A stretch of DNA of 64,000 nucleotides, taken from the NCBI RefSeq assembly GCF_036174265.1, contig NZ_CP108055.1, forward strand, positions 5,022,001-5,086,000, read 5' to 3'. The DNA is from Streptomyces sp. NBC_00285 (GTDB lineage: Bacteria > Actinomycetota > Actinomycetes > Streptomycetales > Streptomycetaceae). A program made the position numbers and the translations under genes. Below, one piece after another: positions 10,295-18,565 of the stretch; within the stretch, counting starts at the first letter, position 1, and each line of letters starts with the position of its first letter. The notes beneath the pieces were generated by a model. The model saw nothing but the letters and a program-made list of their open reading frames with translations. It searched no databases and was not told the DNA's origin.

Positions 10295-10942
10295 GTGAGC
10301 AGCAGCCTTCGACGCGGCGTCCTCGCCGCCGCCGCCATCGCGTTCTCGGTCACCGCGCTCTCCGCGTGCGCAGCCGGAAACAACGCCCAGACGCTGGAGG
10401 TCAAGCCGGACAACGCGGAGACCAGCGTCGGCGGCATCAGGCTCCAGAACGTCGTGGTCATCACCCAGCCCTCCACCCAGGCCTCAGGCGAGACCAAGGG
10501 TCCCGCCGTGGTCTCCGCGACCGTCTACAACGGCACCGACACCGCCCAGACCCTGGACGCCATCAGCGTCGACGGTGGCGGCAGCGCCAAGCTCAAGCCC
10601 GCCAAGGGCAAGGGCAAGGTGACCGTCCCGGCCCACGGTTCCGTCATCATCGGCGGCAAGGGCAACGCCTCCGCCTCGGTGGCCGAGATCGGGGAGAGCG
10701 TCCAGAACGGCAACGCCCAGAAGGTCACCTTCACCTTCAGCACGACGGGCGACGTGAGCCTGCGCGCCTTCGTGGTCCCGGCCGACAGCTACTACGCCAA
10801 GTGGGGCCCGTCGGCGATCCCGTCGCCGCCGGTCATCTCGCCCACGCCGACCGGCTCGCCCACGCCGACCGGCTCGGGCAAGCCGACCGACACGGCGGCC
10901 TCCGCGAGCGCGACGGCGACCGAGTCGGCCACGAGCCACTGA
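10295..10942 (+). CDS. lipoprotein of unknown function
   Basis: A 215-aa protein with a type II signal peptide: RRGVLAAAAIAFSVTALSAC, lipobox LSAC, lipidated Cys near residue 25. The mature domain (about residues 40-170, QNVVVITQPSTQASGETKGPAVVSATVYNGT...) looks like an all-beta extracytoplasmic fold of the DUF461/PCu(A)C-like kind. The tail after residue 175 is a Pro/Thr/Ser repeat (PTPTGSPTPTGSG). GTG start with AAGGAG 11 bp upstream. It lies next to phoP but is separated by a strong terminator. Confidence 0.85.
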   Translation: MSSSLRRGVLAAAAIAFSVTALSACAAGNNAQTLEVKPDNAETSVGGIRLQNVVVITQPSTQASGETKGPAVVSATVYNGTDTAQTLDAISVDGGGSAKLKPAKGKGKVTVPAHGSVIIGGKGNASASVAEIGESVQNGNAQKVTFTFSTTGDVSLRAFVVPADSYYAKWGPSAIPSPPVISPTPTGSPTPTGSGKPTDTAASASATATESATSH

Positions 10943-10969
10943 GCAGCCGTACGGGACCGTCGTACGACT

Positions 10970-11019
10970 CGTACGCCGAAGGGCGGGACCTCCTCGGAGG
11001 TCCCGCCCTTCGGCGTACG
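10970..11019. terminator. bidirectional terminator between lipoprotein gene and phoP
   Basis: A 50-bp near-perfect palindrome: CGTACGCCGAAGGGCGGGAC (10970-10989) continues to TCC and is mirrored up to 11019 around a 2-base centre. It lies between convergent genes. Confidence 0.9.
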
Positions 11020-11033
11020 TGAGGCGTTTGTCT

Positions 11034-11714
11034 TTACGGCTCGAACTTGTAGCCGAGACCACGCACCGTCACCAGATACCGCGGCGCGCCCGGGTCGGGC
11101 TCGATCTTGGCGCGCAGGCGCTTGACGTGGACGTCGAGGGTCTTGGTGTCGCCCACGTAGTCGGCGCCCCAGACCCGGTCGATGAGCTGCATACGGGTCA
11201 GGACGCGGCCGGCGTTGCGCAGCAGCATCTCCAGGAGGTCGAACTCCTTGAGAGGGAGGTCGACCTTGGCGCCGGAGACCGTCACGACGTGGCGGTCGAC
11301 GTCCATACGGACCGGGCCGGCCTCCAGCGCGGCCGGGCTGACCTCCTCGGGCTCGCCGCGGCGGCGCAGGACGGCGCGGATGCGGGCGACCAGTTCGCGG
11401 GAGGAGAAGGGCTTGGTGACGTAGTCGTCGGCCCCTATTTCCAGGCCGACGACCTTGTCGATCTCGCTGTCCTTGGCGGTGACCATGATCACCGGGACGT
11501 TGGACTTGACGCGCAGCTGACGGCAGACCTCCGTGCCGGGCAGGCCCGGCAGCATCAGGTCGAGGAGGACGAGATCGGCGCCGTTGCGCTCGAACTCGTC
11601 GAGTCCGTCGGGGCCGGTCGCCGCGATGGCGACCTCGAAGCCCTCCTTGCGGAGCATGTACGAAAGGGCGTCGGAGAAGGACTCCTCGTCCTCGACGACG
11701 AGCACTCGGGTCAC
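11034..11714 (-). CDS. phoP: phosphate response regulator PhoP
   Basis: A 226-aa OmpR-type response regulator. The receiver has acidic pocket VVEDEE, phospho-acceptor Asp52 (LLDLMLPG) and conserved Lys in YVTKPFSSREL. The C-terminal winged helix shows LPLKEFDLLEMLLRNAGRVLTRMQLIDRVWG and the recognition helix TKTLDVHVKRLRAKIE. It controls phosphate scavenging and, in Streptomyces, antibiotic output. The GTG start overlaps the phoR stop by 4 bp (GTGA), which fixes it against a longer frame running into phoR. Confidence 0.97.
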   Translation of the reverse strand: MTRVLVVEDEESFSDALSYMLRKEGFEVAIAATGPDGLDEFERNGADLVLLDLMLPGLPGTEVCRQLRVKSNVPVIMVTAKDSEIDKVVGLEIGADDYVTKPFSSRELVARIRAVLRRRGEPEEVSPAALEAGPVRMDVDRHVVTVSGAKVDLPLKEFDLLEMLLRNAGRVLTRMQLIDRVWGADYVGDTKTLDVHVKRLRAKIEPDPGAPRYLVTVRGLGYKFEP

Positions 11715-12967
11715 GGAAGGACCTCCGGGGCGGGAAGCGGGTCGTAAGAAGCCGACTCGGGGGTGGAATGCCCGTCCTCGTCGTCGAGGTCGGGGTGCTG
11801 GAGCGCGCGGTCGCGGGCCGCGCCCGCCTCCGGCAGTTTGAGGGTGAACGTGGAGCCCTGTCCCTCCGAGCTCCACACCGTGACTTCCCCGCCGTGCGAG
11901 GCGGCCACGTGCTTGACGATCGCGAGACCCAGGCCCGTGCCGCCGGTCTGGCGGGAACGGGCCGGGTCGACGCGGTAGAAGCGCTCGAAGATGCGCTCCT
12001 TGTCCTTGTCGGAGATGCCGATGCCCTGGTCGGTGACGGCGACCTCGATCAGGTCGCCGCTCGGCACCGGTACCCGGCGGGCTGCTATGCCCACGCGGGT
12101 GCGGGCGGGCGAGTAGTTGACGGCGTTCTCGACGAGGTTGCCGAGAGCGGCGGCGAGCTGGCCGCGGTTGCCCCAGACCCGCAGTTCGGCCGCGCCGGCG
12201 GCGGCCATGGTGATCTGTTTGGTGCCGGCCTGGTGCCGGCAGCGGTCGATGGCCTCGGCGACGAGTTCGTCGACCCGGACCGGCTCGGCGTCCTCCAGGG
12301 GGTCGTCGTTCTGCACCCGGGAGAGGTCGATGAGTTCCTGGACCAGGCTGGTCAGCCGGGTCGCCTCGATCTGCATACGGCCTGCGAAGCGCTCCACGGC
12401 CTCCGGGTCCTCGGAGGCGTCCATGACGGCCTCCGACAGCAGGGAGAGCGCGCCGACAGGGGTTTTGAGCTCGTGGCTGACATTCGCGACGAAGTCGCGT
12501 CGTACCGCTTCGATCCGCCGGGCCTCGGTGAGGTCCTCCACGAGGAGCAGCACCAGCCGGGAGCCGAGCGGCGCCACCCGCGCGGAGACCGCGAGGGCCT
12601 CCCCGCGACCGGTTCCGCGCCTCGGAAGGTCCAGCTCCACCTGGCGTATCTCCCCGTCCCTCCTGGTGTCCCGGGCCATCTGGAGCATGGGCTCCACGGA
12701 GAGCTTGCCGCCGCGGACCAGCCCGAGGGCGTACGCGGCGGAGCTCGCCTTGACCACGGCGTCGGCCTCGTCGAGGACGACGGCGGAGGAGCGGAGCACG
12801 GAGAGGACGGTGTCCACGCCAGGCGGAAGCACCGCGTCCGTGTGCAGCGAGGTACGGGTGGGGCGCTTCTGTTCCCGCTCGCTCCAGCGGAACGCCAGCA
12901 TGGCGATGACGCCGGTGAGTACACCGGCGATCGCTGCCGCTGCGGCGACCGCCGCGTTCACGTCCAT
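11711..12967 (-). CDS. phoR: phosphate sensor histidine kinase PhoR
   Basis: A 418-aa kinase. One N-terminal membrane helix (residues 5-27), then a PAS-like region (about 50-140), the HisKA box FVANVSHELKTPVG with phospho-His about residue 165, and an ATPase domain with N box NLVENAVNYSP, G1 DQGIGI, F box IFERFYRVD and G2 GGTGLGLAIVKH. The lack of a large outer sensor loop fits PhoR proteins that sense through PhoU/Pst. It is cotranscribed with phoP (4-bp overlap) from a promoter facing phoU. Confidence 0.97.
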   Translation of the reverse strand: MDVNAAVAAAAAIAGVLTGVIAMLAFRWSEREQKRPTRTSLHTDAVLPPGVDTVLSVLRSSAVVLDEADAVVKASSAAYALGLVRGGKLSVEPMLQMARDTRRDGEIRQVELDLPRRGTGRGEALAVSARVAPLGSRLVLLLVEDLTEARRIEAVRRDFVANVSHELKTPVGALSLLSEAVMDASEDPEAVERFAGRMQIEATRLTSLVQELIDLSRVQNDDPLEDAEPVRVDELVAEAIDRCRHQAGTKQITMAAAGAAELRVWGNRGQLAAALGNLVENAVNYSPARTRVGIAARRVPVPSGDLIEVAVTDQGIGISDKDKERIFERFYRVDPARSRQTGGTGLGLAIVKHVAASHGGEVTVWSSEGQGSTFTLKLPEAGAARDRALQHPDLDDEDGHSTPESASYDPLPAPEVLP

Positions 12968-13040
12968 GCCTCCAGGTTAGGCATGGGATCGGTCCTGGCC
13001 ACAGCGGTAGGAGTGCGAGCTCGAACACTCGTCGCCCAGA

Positions 13041-13073
13041 GTTCACCTTGGAGCCAGTATTGGTTCATTTGGG
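13041..13073. promoter_or_regulatory. PHO box (PhoP operator) between phoRP and phoU
   Basis: Three consecutive 11-bp direct-repeat units: GTTCACCTTGG, AGCCAGTATTG, GTTCATTTGGG. The outer two match the Streptomyces PHO unit GTTCACC-N4 and the middle one is degenerate. The position between divergent phoR and phoU fits autoregulation of both transcripts by phosphorylated PhoP. Confidence 0.85.
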
Positions 13074-13190
13074 AGGCCGGAAACGGACGCGTACAGGGCC
13101 GAACGTGGGAGCGTGGGGTACGCAGCACCGGTTTCACGGCCGGTTATGGCCCCTGGAACCCACAGGAATGACGTACGAGAGGGAACCCTG

Positions 13191-13880
13191 ATGCGGGACG
13201 CGTACCACGAGGAACTTGATTCGATCGGCGACGGTCTGGTGGAGATGGCCCGCCTGGTCGGCTCGGCGATCGGACGCGCCACGACCGCGATACTCGACTC
13301 CGACCTGAAGCTGGCCGAAAGCGTCATCGAGGCCGACCAGAAGGTGGACGACCTCCAGCACGACCTGGAGGCCAAGGCGATAGCGCTCCTGGCCCGCCAG
13401 CAGCCGGTGGCGACGGACCTCCGTATCGTCGTCACGTCCCTGCGCATGTCGGCCGACCTGGAGCGCTCCGGCGACCTGGCCCAGCACGTCGCGAAGCTCG
13501 CCCGGCTCCGCTTCCCGGAGCGCGCGATCCCGCACGACCTGCACGCGACCATCCTGGAGATGGGCCAGCTGGCGCAGCGCCTGATGGCGAAGGCGGCGGA
13601 GGTCATCATCACCAAGGACGTCGACCTCGCGCTCCAGCTGGAGTCGGACGACGACGAGATGGACCTGCTGCACCGCACGCTCTTCCAGCACCTGCTGGAC
13701 GACAAGTGGAAGCACGGCATCGAGACCGCGGTCGACGTGACGCTGCTCGGCCGCTACTACGAGCGGTTCGCCGACCACGCGGTGTCGGTGGCCAAGCGGG
13801 TGGTGTACCTGGTCACGGGTGAGCACGCCGACGATCTCCAGGGGGACATCCAGCCGCCGACGGGGGTGGAGGGGGCCTGA
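13191..13880 (+). CDS. phoU: phosphate transport regulator PhoU
   Basis: A 229-aa helical protein with two PhoU repeats. Repeat 1 holds EADQKVDDLQHDLEAKAIALLARQQPVATDLRIVVTSLRM and repeat 2 holds ESDDDEMDLLHRTLFQHLLD and YYERFADHAVSVAKRVVYLVTGE. These carry the E/DxxxD metal-cluster motifs. It links Pst transport state to PhoR and represses Pho genes when phosphate is plentiful. The ATG at 13191 yields MRDAYHEELDSIGDGLVEMA, the family N-terminus. Confidence 0.96.
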   Translation: MRDAYHEELDSIGDGLVEMARLVGSAIGRATTAILDSDLKLAESVIEADQKVDDLQHDLEAKAIALLARQQPVATDLRIVVTSLRMSADLERSGDLAQHVAKLARLRFPERAIPHDLHATILEMGQLAQRLMAKAAEVIITKDVDLALQLESDDDEMDLLHRTLFQHLLDDKWKHGIETAVDVTLLGRYYERFADHAVSVAKRVVYLVTGEHADDLQGDIQPPTGVEGA

Positions 13881-14029
13881 GCCCTCCGGGGTGCGAGGGC
13901 TCCTGTGCGGGGCGGGCGCAAGCCTCTGTGCGCCGTTGATGCGCCCAGTGGAGCGGGCATCCAATGGGTACAGGGCCTGATCCCACCGTCGGGACGTCCG
14001 GCCCTCGCTTCTAGGAGGGACCCAGACCC

Positions 14030-14188
14030 ATGGCCGAATCCCCCAGCACCCCCCAGCCCGACCCCACGCAGGAACGCCCGACCGAGCAGCCCGCCGCGAT
14101 CAGGACCCTGACGGTCATCGGCGCGTGCGGCTGCGGTTCGGGCTGCGGGTGCGGGTGCCAGTCGGGCAACCCGTGTCAGTGCGGCTGA
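14030..14188 (+). CDS. 52-aa protein with Cys-rich metallothionein-like tail
   Basis: A short gene with a good ribosome site (AGGAGGG at 14013-14019, 10 bp before ATG). The first half is Pro/Glu-rich and disordered. After AIRTLTVIGA come seven cysteines in 20 residues, CGCGSGCGCGCQSGNPCQCG, with C-x-C pairs as in metal-binding peptides. No hydrophobic segment. A terminator follows, so it is a separate transcript. It sits directly upstream of a nickel-binding SCO4226-like gene, which makes metal handling a reasonable guess but not a proof. Confidence 0.75.
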   Translation: MAESPSTPQPDPTQERPTEQPAAIRTLTVIGACGCGSGCGCGCQSGNPCQCG

Positions 14189-14203
14189 CTTTCGTACGGC
14201 GGT

Positions 14204-14235
14204 GAAGGGCTCCGGGGTTGCTACCGGGGCCCTTC
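14204..14235 (+). terminator. terminator after Cys-rich mini-gene
   Basis: GAAGGGCTCCGG (14204-14215) pairs with CCGGGGCCCTTC (14224-14235) with one T-G pair, 16 bp after the stop codon. Confidence 0.8.
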
Positions 14236-14323
14236 GTCGTGGGGCCCGCGTGACTGCAACGGTCGCCCCGGGCGGGCGGGAGGCGCAGCATGGAGGGAGT
14301 CGGAAGGACAGGAGGTGCGGGCC

Positions 14324-14572
14324 ATGTCGCGCTTCATGGACGTGCACCACGGGATGCAGGGCATCACGGCGGACCAGCTGAACCAGGCTCATCAGGCCGA
14401 CCTCGCCATAGAGGGAGAAGAGGGCGTGCACTTCGAGCGCGCGTGGGCGGACCCCGAGTCGGGAACCGTCTACTGCCTCTCCGAGGCACCCTCGGCCGAG
14501 GCGGTCCAGCGCATCCACGAACGGGCGGGGCACAAGGCGGACGAGATCCACGCGGTGCCGTTCTCGGTCTGA
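14324..14572 (+). CDS. SCO4226-like nickel-binding protein (DUF4242)
   Basis: An 82-aa protein beginning MSRFMDVHHGMQGITADQLNQAH, close to what I recall of S. coelicolor SCO4226, a dimeric ferredoxin-like protein reported to bind nickel. Candidate ligands are the early His pair (DVHHG), the His in QAHQAD and VHFERAW, and Cys in TVYCLSEAPS. AGGAGG at 14310-14315 lies 8 bp before the ATG at 14324; a GTG at 14315 would bury this site, so the ATG is preferred and gives exactly 82 aa. Confidence 0.85.
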   Translation: MSRFMDVHHGMQGITADQLNQAHQADLAIEGEEGVHFERAWADPESGTVYCLSEAPSAEAVQRIHERAGHKADEIHAVPFSV

Positions 14573-14636
14573 CCCGACCCCGGCACCCCGATATATCGGT
14601 TGGAGCGGCTCCTGGGCCTCTCGTAGGGTCCCGCGC

Positions 14637-15290
14637 ATGGACTGGCAGAAGTGGCACGACCGTTACGACACCCCCGAGTCACCGCTGGCCCGTCGTCTGC
14701 GGTGGGTCCAGGACCGTATCCGCCTGGCGCTGGACGACGCCCCGCCCGGCCCGCTGCGGGTGGTGAGCCTGTGCGCCGGCCAGGGCCGCGACCTGTTCGG
14801 CGTGCTGCCCGCGCACCCACGCCGTGCGGACGTCCGCGCCCGGCTGGTGGAGCTGGACCCGGCGAACGTGGCCGCGGCGACCGAATCCGCCCGCGCGACC
14901 GGCCTCGACGGCGTCGACATACTCACCGGGGACGCAGCCCTCCTGGACCACTACGCCGATCTGGTCCCTGCCGATCTCGTGCTGCTCTGCGGGGTGTTCG
15001 GCAACATCACGGACGCGGACATCGAGCGCACGGTCGAGGCGTGCAGGCAGCTGTGCCGCTCCGGCGGCCGGGTCATCTGGACGCGGCACCGCAAGTCCCC
15101 CGACCGGGTCCCGCAGGTCTGCGAGTGGTTCGAGCAGCGGGGCTTCACCCGCGAGTGGCTCACGGAAGCGGAACCGGACCAGGTCCAGTCGGTCGGCGTC
15201 CACCGCTTCGACGCGGACCCCGTCCCGCTCCGACCGGGCACGCGTGTCTTCGACTTCGTGGGCTACGAGGCGCTGCGCCCGAGGGCCTGA
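14637..15290 (+). CDS. class I SAM-dependent methyltransferase
   Basis: A 217-aa protein with motif I RVVSLCAGQGRDLFGVL (residues 42-58), the acidic residue of motif II in ARLVELDPANVAAA, and motif IV ADLVLLCGVFGNITDADIER. The CAGQGRD variant and the phrase VIWTRHRKSPDRVPQVCEWFEQRGF recall a conserved Streptomyces family of unknown substrate. The ATG at 14637 has no strong ribosome site but starts the conserved MDWQKWHDRYD sequence. Confidence 0.85.
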   Translation: MDWQKWHDRYDTPESPLARRLRWVQDRIRLALDDAPPGPLRVVSLCAGQGRDLFGVLPAHPRRADVRARLVELDPANVAAATESARATGLDGVDILTGDAALLDHYADLVPADLVLLCGVFGNITDADIERTVEACRQLCRSGGRVIWTRHRKSPDRVPQVCEWFEQRGFTREWLTEAEPDQVQSVGVHRFDADPVPLRPGTRVFDFVGYEALRPRA

Positions 15291-15488
15291 ACCGAAAACA
15301 GCTCCGCCGACGACGAGACACCGGGAGGGCTGGTGCCTGATGGCCCATGTCGCCCAGGAGCCGGTACGTCAACACGGTGGGTCGGGTGGGGCCGTCTCCG
15401 CGGGCCGGGCCCCTGGTCAGAGGTCGGTGTCAGAGGCTCCCGTTAGCGTGTCGGCGACCAGATCCGACTGCTCTTCGGGAGAACCACC

Positions 15489-16172
15489 GTGGACATCCTG
15501 CTCATCGCCGGCTTGTGGCTCGACGGATCCGCCTGGGACGACGTCGTGCCCGAACTCACCGCGCTCGGCCACCATCCCGTGCCGCTCACTCTCCCGGGCC
15601 AGGGCGACGGCGACACCTCCGCGACGCTGGACGACCAGCTGGGAGCAGTGCTGGCCGCGGTTGACGCGGCACCCGGAAAGCCGCTGGTGGTAGGGCACTC
15701 CGCAGCAGCGACCCTGGCCTGGCTGGCCGCCGACGCGCGACCGGAGAAGGTGGCCAAGGTCGCCCTTGTCGGCGGCTTTCCCTCCGCCCATGGGCAGGCC
15801 TACGCCGACTACTTCGCGATGGAGGGCGGCGCCATGCCCTTCCCGGGCTGGGATCCCTTCGAGGGCGCGGACGCCGCCGACCTGGACCAGCAGGCGCGCG
15901 ACCGCTTCGCGTCCGCCGCGGTTCCTGTCCCCGAGGGGGTCGCCAAGGGTGTCGTACGACTGACCGACGAGCGCCGTTTCGACGTCCCCGTCGTGGTTGT
16001 CTGCCCCGAGTTCACCCCCGCTCAGGCCAAGGAGTTGGTCGCCGCCGGTGACAGTCCTGAGCTCGCCCGCGCCGCCCGCCTCGAGTACGTGGACCTCGAC
16101 TCGGGCCACTGGCCGATGGCCACCCGCCCCCGCGAACTGGCCCGCGTCCTGGCGGAGGCCGCCAACTCCTAG
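15489..16172 (+). CDS. alpha/beta hydrolase
   Basis: A 227-aa single-domain hydrolase. Oxyanion region LIAGLWLDGSAWDDVVPELTALGH, nucleophile elbow VVGHSAAATLAWLA (Ser about 71), and catalytic His in DLDSGHWPMATRPRELARVL near residue 202. The acid is likely in VVVVCPEFT or nearby but is not obvious. Similar proteins are annotated as non-haem chloroperoxidase-like or esterase. GTG start with GGAGAACCACC in front. Confidence 0.85.
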   Translation: MDILLIAGLWLDGSAWDDVVPELTALGHHPVPLTLPGQGDGDTSATLDDQLGAVLAAVDAAPGKPLVVGHSAAATLAWLAADARPEKVAKVALVGGFPSAHGQAYADYFAMEGGAMPFPGWDPFEGADAADLDQQARDRFASAAVPVPEGVAKGVVRLTDERRFDVPVVVVCPEFTPAQAKELVAAGDSPELARAARLEYVDLDSGHWPMATRPRELARVLAEAANS

Positions 16173-16296
16173 CGGTGCCCGGTGGGGTGGTCGGGGCACC
16201 GCTGACATCGGCCGGCCGGCCACCCAACGTGCGTACAGGGGCCTCGATGTCGGAAACGACCCCGTCAGCAGCGGGTCTTCCGTAAGGTATCCGCCC

Positions 16297-16851
16297 GTGA
16301 CGTCGTATGAGCAGTGGTCCTTGATCGCTTCGTTCGGTTCACTGATCGTCAGTGTCGTCGCCTTCGCCGCACTGGCCTGGCAGCTCCTCATGCTGTCGCG
16401 CAGCACGAGTCAGGACCACGACAGGCGCCGCAAGCAGGCGACCATGGAGTACCTGACGGCCAACATGGAGCGGCGGAAGGCGCTGTTCGACGAGGGGATA
16501 CCGCACGAGCGGGATCACGAGGCCATCGCGGCCCTGGTCAGCCTGTCGCTGTCCGACGACGAACGGGCGACGAAACTCATCACGGCGTACCTCACGGCGT
16601 TCAACTTCCTTTCTGTCGGCGCGCAGACGGACGCCTTCGACCGAGAGGTCATCGACGAGGCGTGGGGCGGCATCGTCATCTCCGTCTGGAACAACTACCG
16701 GCCCTGGATCGAGGAACAGCGGCGTCGGCACGGTGAGCCCCGGGTGTGGGAGAACCTGGAGTGGCTGGCCGGGAAGATGACGCCGCGCCGAACCGTCGTC
16801 CCTGCTGGGGGCACGGGAAATCTGCCCCCGCAGGGACAACCTGTGCCGTAG
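16297..16851 (+). CDS. DUF4760-like single-pass membrane protein
   Basis: A 184-aa protein with an N-terminal membrane helix (IASFGSLIVSVVAFAALAWQLLML, about residues 10-32) and a helical cytoplasmic domain (RRRKQATMEYLTANMERRKALFDEG...). The arrangement matches DUF4760 proteins of unknown function. GTG at 16297 was picked because AAGG lies 8 bp upstream and it places the helix at the N-terminus; the open frame upstream has unlike composition. Confidence 0.65.
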   Translation: MTSYEQWSLIASFGSLIVSVVAFAALAWQLLMLSRSTSQDHDRRRKQATMEYLTANMERRKALFDEGIPHERDHEAIAALVSLSLSDDERATKLITAYLTAFNFLSVGAQTDAFDREVIDEAWGGIVISVWNNYRPWIEEQRRRHGEPRVWENLEWLAGKMTPRRTVVPAGGTGNLPPQGQPVP

Positions 16852-16880
16852 GGAGGCGGTGCGGCAGGGCGGTGCTCGTC

Positions 16881-17447
16881 CTAGCCACCGCCTGGACGTC
16901 CGGGCTCCGGGGTCTCGTCCGCGAAGCCGTGGTCGGCCGGGTGCGTCGGTCGCTGCGCCAGCCAACCCGACACCCTCGGGCCGCCGTTGATCGCTTCCCC
17001 GTCCAGGACCGTGCGGACATGCCGAAAGCCCTGGCGGAGGTAGTACGCCTGCAGGCCCTCGTTCGTCGTCCACGCATCGAGGCGGAGCCATGTCGCCCCG
17101 GCCCGGCAGGCGCGGTCGCCGGCCCAGTCCAACAGTCGCCCGCCGATGTTCTGCCCCGCGTGCGTCCGTGCCACGGAGAGCTTGTTGATGAACATGGAGG
17201 GCTCTGAGAGTTCCTGCTCCGTCCAGAGGCCCGCTTGCACCTCGGAGGTCACGGTGATGGTGGCCGCCGTCGCCGAACCGTCCAGGACGATGAAGACGGT
17301 GCCGTCCTCGACGGTCTCCAGCAGCTTGGCCGCCGGGTAGGGAAACTGCCACTGGTCCGTTCCGAGGCGGGAGAGCCAGCCCGCGGCCTCCGTCCGGAAG
17401 GCCAGCAGCTGGGGCAGGTCGCTCGGTTGGGCGGGGACGATTCTCAC
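16881..17447 (-). CDS. GNAT N-acetyltransferase
   Basis: A 188-aa acetyltransferase. The core shows IVPAQPSDLPQLLAFRTEAAGWL, the beta4 segment MFINKLSVARTHAGQNIGGRLLDWAGDRA (acetyl-CoA loop QNIGGR) and AYYLRQGFRHVRTV. The last 25 residues are a charged tail. GTG start. The substrate is unknown. It runs convergent with the upstream plus-strand gene. Confidence 0.85.
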   Translation of the reverse strand: MRIVPAQPSDLPQLLAFRTEAAGWLSRLGTDQWQFPYPAAKLLETVEDGTVFIVLDGSATAATITVTSEVQAGLWTEQELSEPSMFINKLSVARTHAGQNIGGRLLDWAGDRACRAGATWLRLDAWTTNEGLQAYYLRQGFRHVRTVLDGEAINGGPRVSGWLAQRPTHPADHGFADETPEPGRPGGG

Positions 17448-17590
17448 CGGGGCTCATTCTCGCTTCGGGCGGACTCTTCGGGCGGACTCTTCGCCGATCT
17501 CGTGGTTCAGCCGGCGGCCATCTCGTCGAGGTACCCGTACCCCATCCACGCCGCCACGCCGAGCGCCCACAGGGGTTCCAGGCCGCGAAA

Positions 17591-17629
17591 ATGCCTCCCG
17601 CCCGCGCCATTCGCGCAGGTGGGAGGCAT
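17591..17629 (-). terminator. gpmA terminator
   Basis: ATGCCTCCC (17591-17599) and GGGAGGCAT (17621-17629) form a stem closing a GC-rich loop just past the gpmA stop codon on the minus strand. Confidence 0.7.
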
Positions 17630-17640
17630 GATCACGGAAC

Positions 17641-18402
17641 CTACTTCTTCTTGCCCTGGTTCTTGACCGCCTCGATCGCTGCCGCTGCGGCGTCGGGGTC
17701 GAGGTAGGTGCCGCCCGGGTTCAACGGCTTGAAGTCGGCGTCGAGTTCGTAGGACAGCGGGATGCCCGTCGGGATGTTCAGGCCCGCGATGTCGGTGTCC
17801 GAGACGCCGTCGAGGTGCTTGACGAGGGCTCGGAGGCTGTTGCCGTGGGCCGCGACCAGGACCGTGCGGCCCGTGAGGAGGTCGGGGACGATGCCGTCGT
17901 ACCAGTAGGGGAGCATGCGGACGACGACGTCCTTCAGGCACTCCGTGCGGGGGCGCAGCTCCGGGGGGATGGAGGAGTAGCGCGGGTCGGACGCCTGGGA
18001 GAACTCCGAGTCGTCGGACAGCGGGGGCGGCGGGGTGTCGTAGGAGCGGCGCCACAGCATGAACTGCTCCTCGCCGAACTCCGCGAGGGTCTGGGCCTTG
18101 TCCTTGCCCTGGAGGGCGCCGTAGTGGCGCTCGTTCAGACGCCAGGAGCGGTGGACCGGGATCCAGTGGCGGTCGGCGGATTCGAGGGCCAGCTGGGCCG
18201 TGCGGATCGCACGCCGCTGGAGGGACGTGTGGACCACGTCGGGCAGGAGGTCGGCGTCCTTCAGGAGCTCGCCGCCGCGGACTGCCTCCTTCTCGCCCTT
18301 CTCGTTGAGATTGACGTCCACCCAGCCGGTGAACAGGTTCTTCGCGTTCCATTCGCTCTCGCCGTGGCGGAGGAGGATCAGCTTGTACGGTGCGTCGGCC
18401 AT
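17641..18402 (-). CDS. gpmA: 2,3-bisphosphoglycerate-dependent phosphoglycerate mutase
   Basis: A 253-aa glycolytic mutase. The phospho-histidine motif is [12 protein letters not shown] (residues 9-20); the active-site segments are [34 protein letters not shown] and the second catalytic His in [20 protein letters not shown]-terminal Lys tail (NQGKKK). The length is that of cofactor-dependent dPGMs. Single transcription unit ended by a hairpin. Confidence 0.95.
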   Translation of the reverse strand: MADAPYKLILLRHGESEWNAKNLFTGWVDVNLNEKGEKEAVRGGELLKDADLLPDVVHTSLQRRAIRTAQLALESADRHWIPVHRSWRLNERHYGALQGKDKAQTLAEFGEEQFMLWRRSYDTPPPPLSDDSEFSQASDPRYSSIPPELRPRTECLKDVVVRMLPYWYDGIVPDLLTGRTVLVAAHGNSLRALVKHLDGVSDTDIAGLNIPTGIPLSYELDADFKPLNPGGTYLDPDAAAAAIEAVKNQGKKK

Positions 18403-18565
18403 GCGTATGAGCGTAATCCACGGTTTCGGTCCCCTGCGTGCCCGCTCGGCAGATGGACAGTGAACGGGACGGTTGGCGTCGTCCGTTAATCGAGTGGCCT
18501 GCCGTCCCCTCTTCTTCGTAAGGTGTGGCCAGCGTCTGGGCTACTTACATCGTGGGGGATCCGTC

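Noticed and set aside
17507..17629. Small frame ending LWALGVAAWMGYGYLDEMAAG after gpmA
   Set aside because: It overlaps the gpmA terminator hairpin and lacks a ribosome site; conservation unknown, so not listed as a gene.
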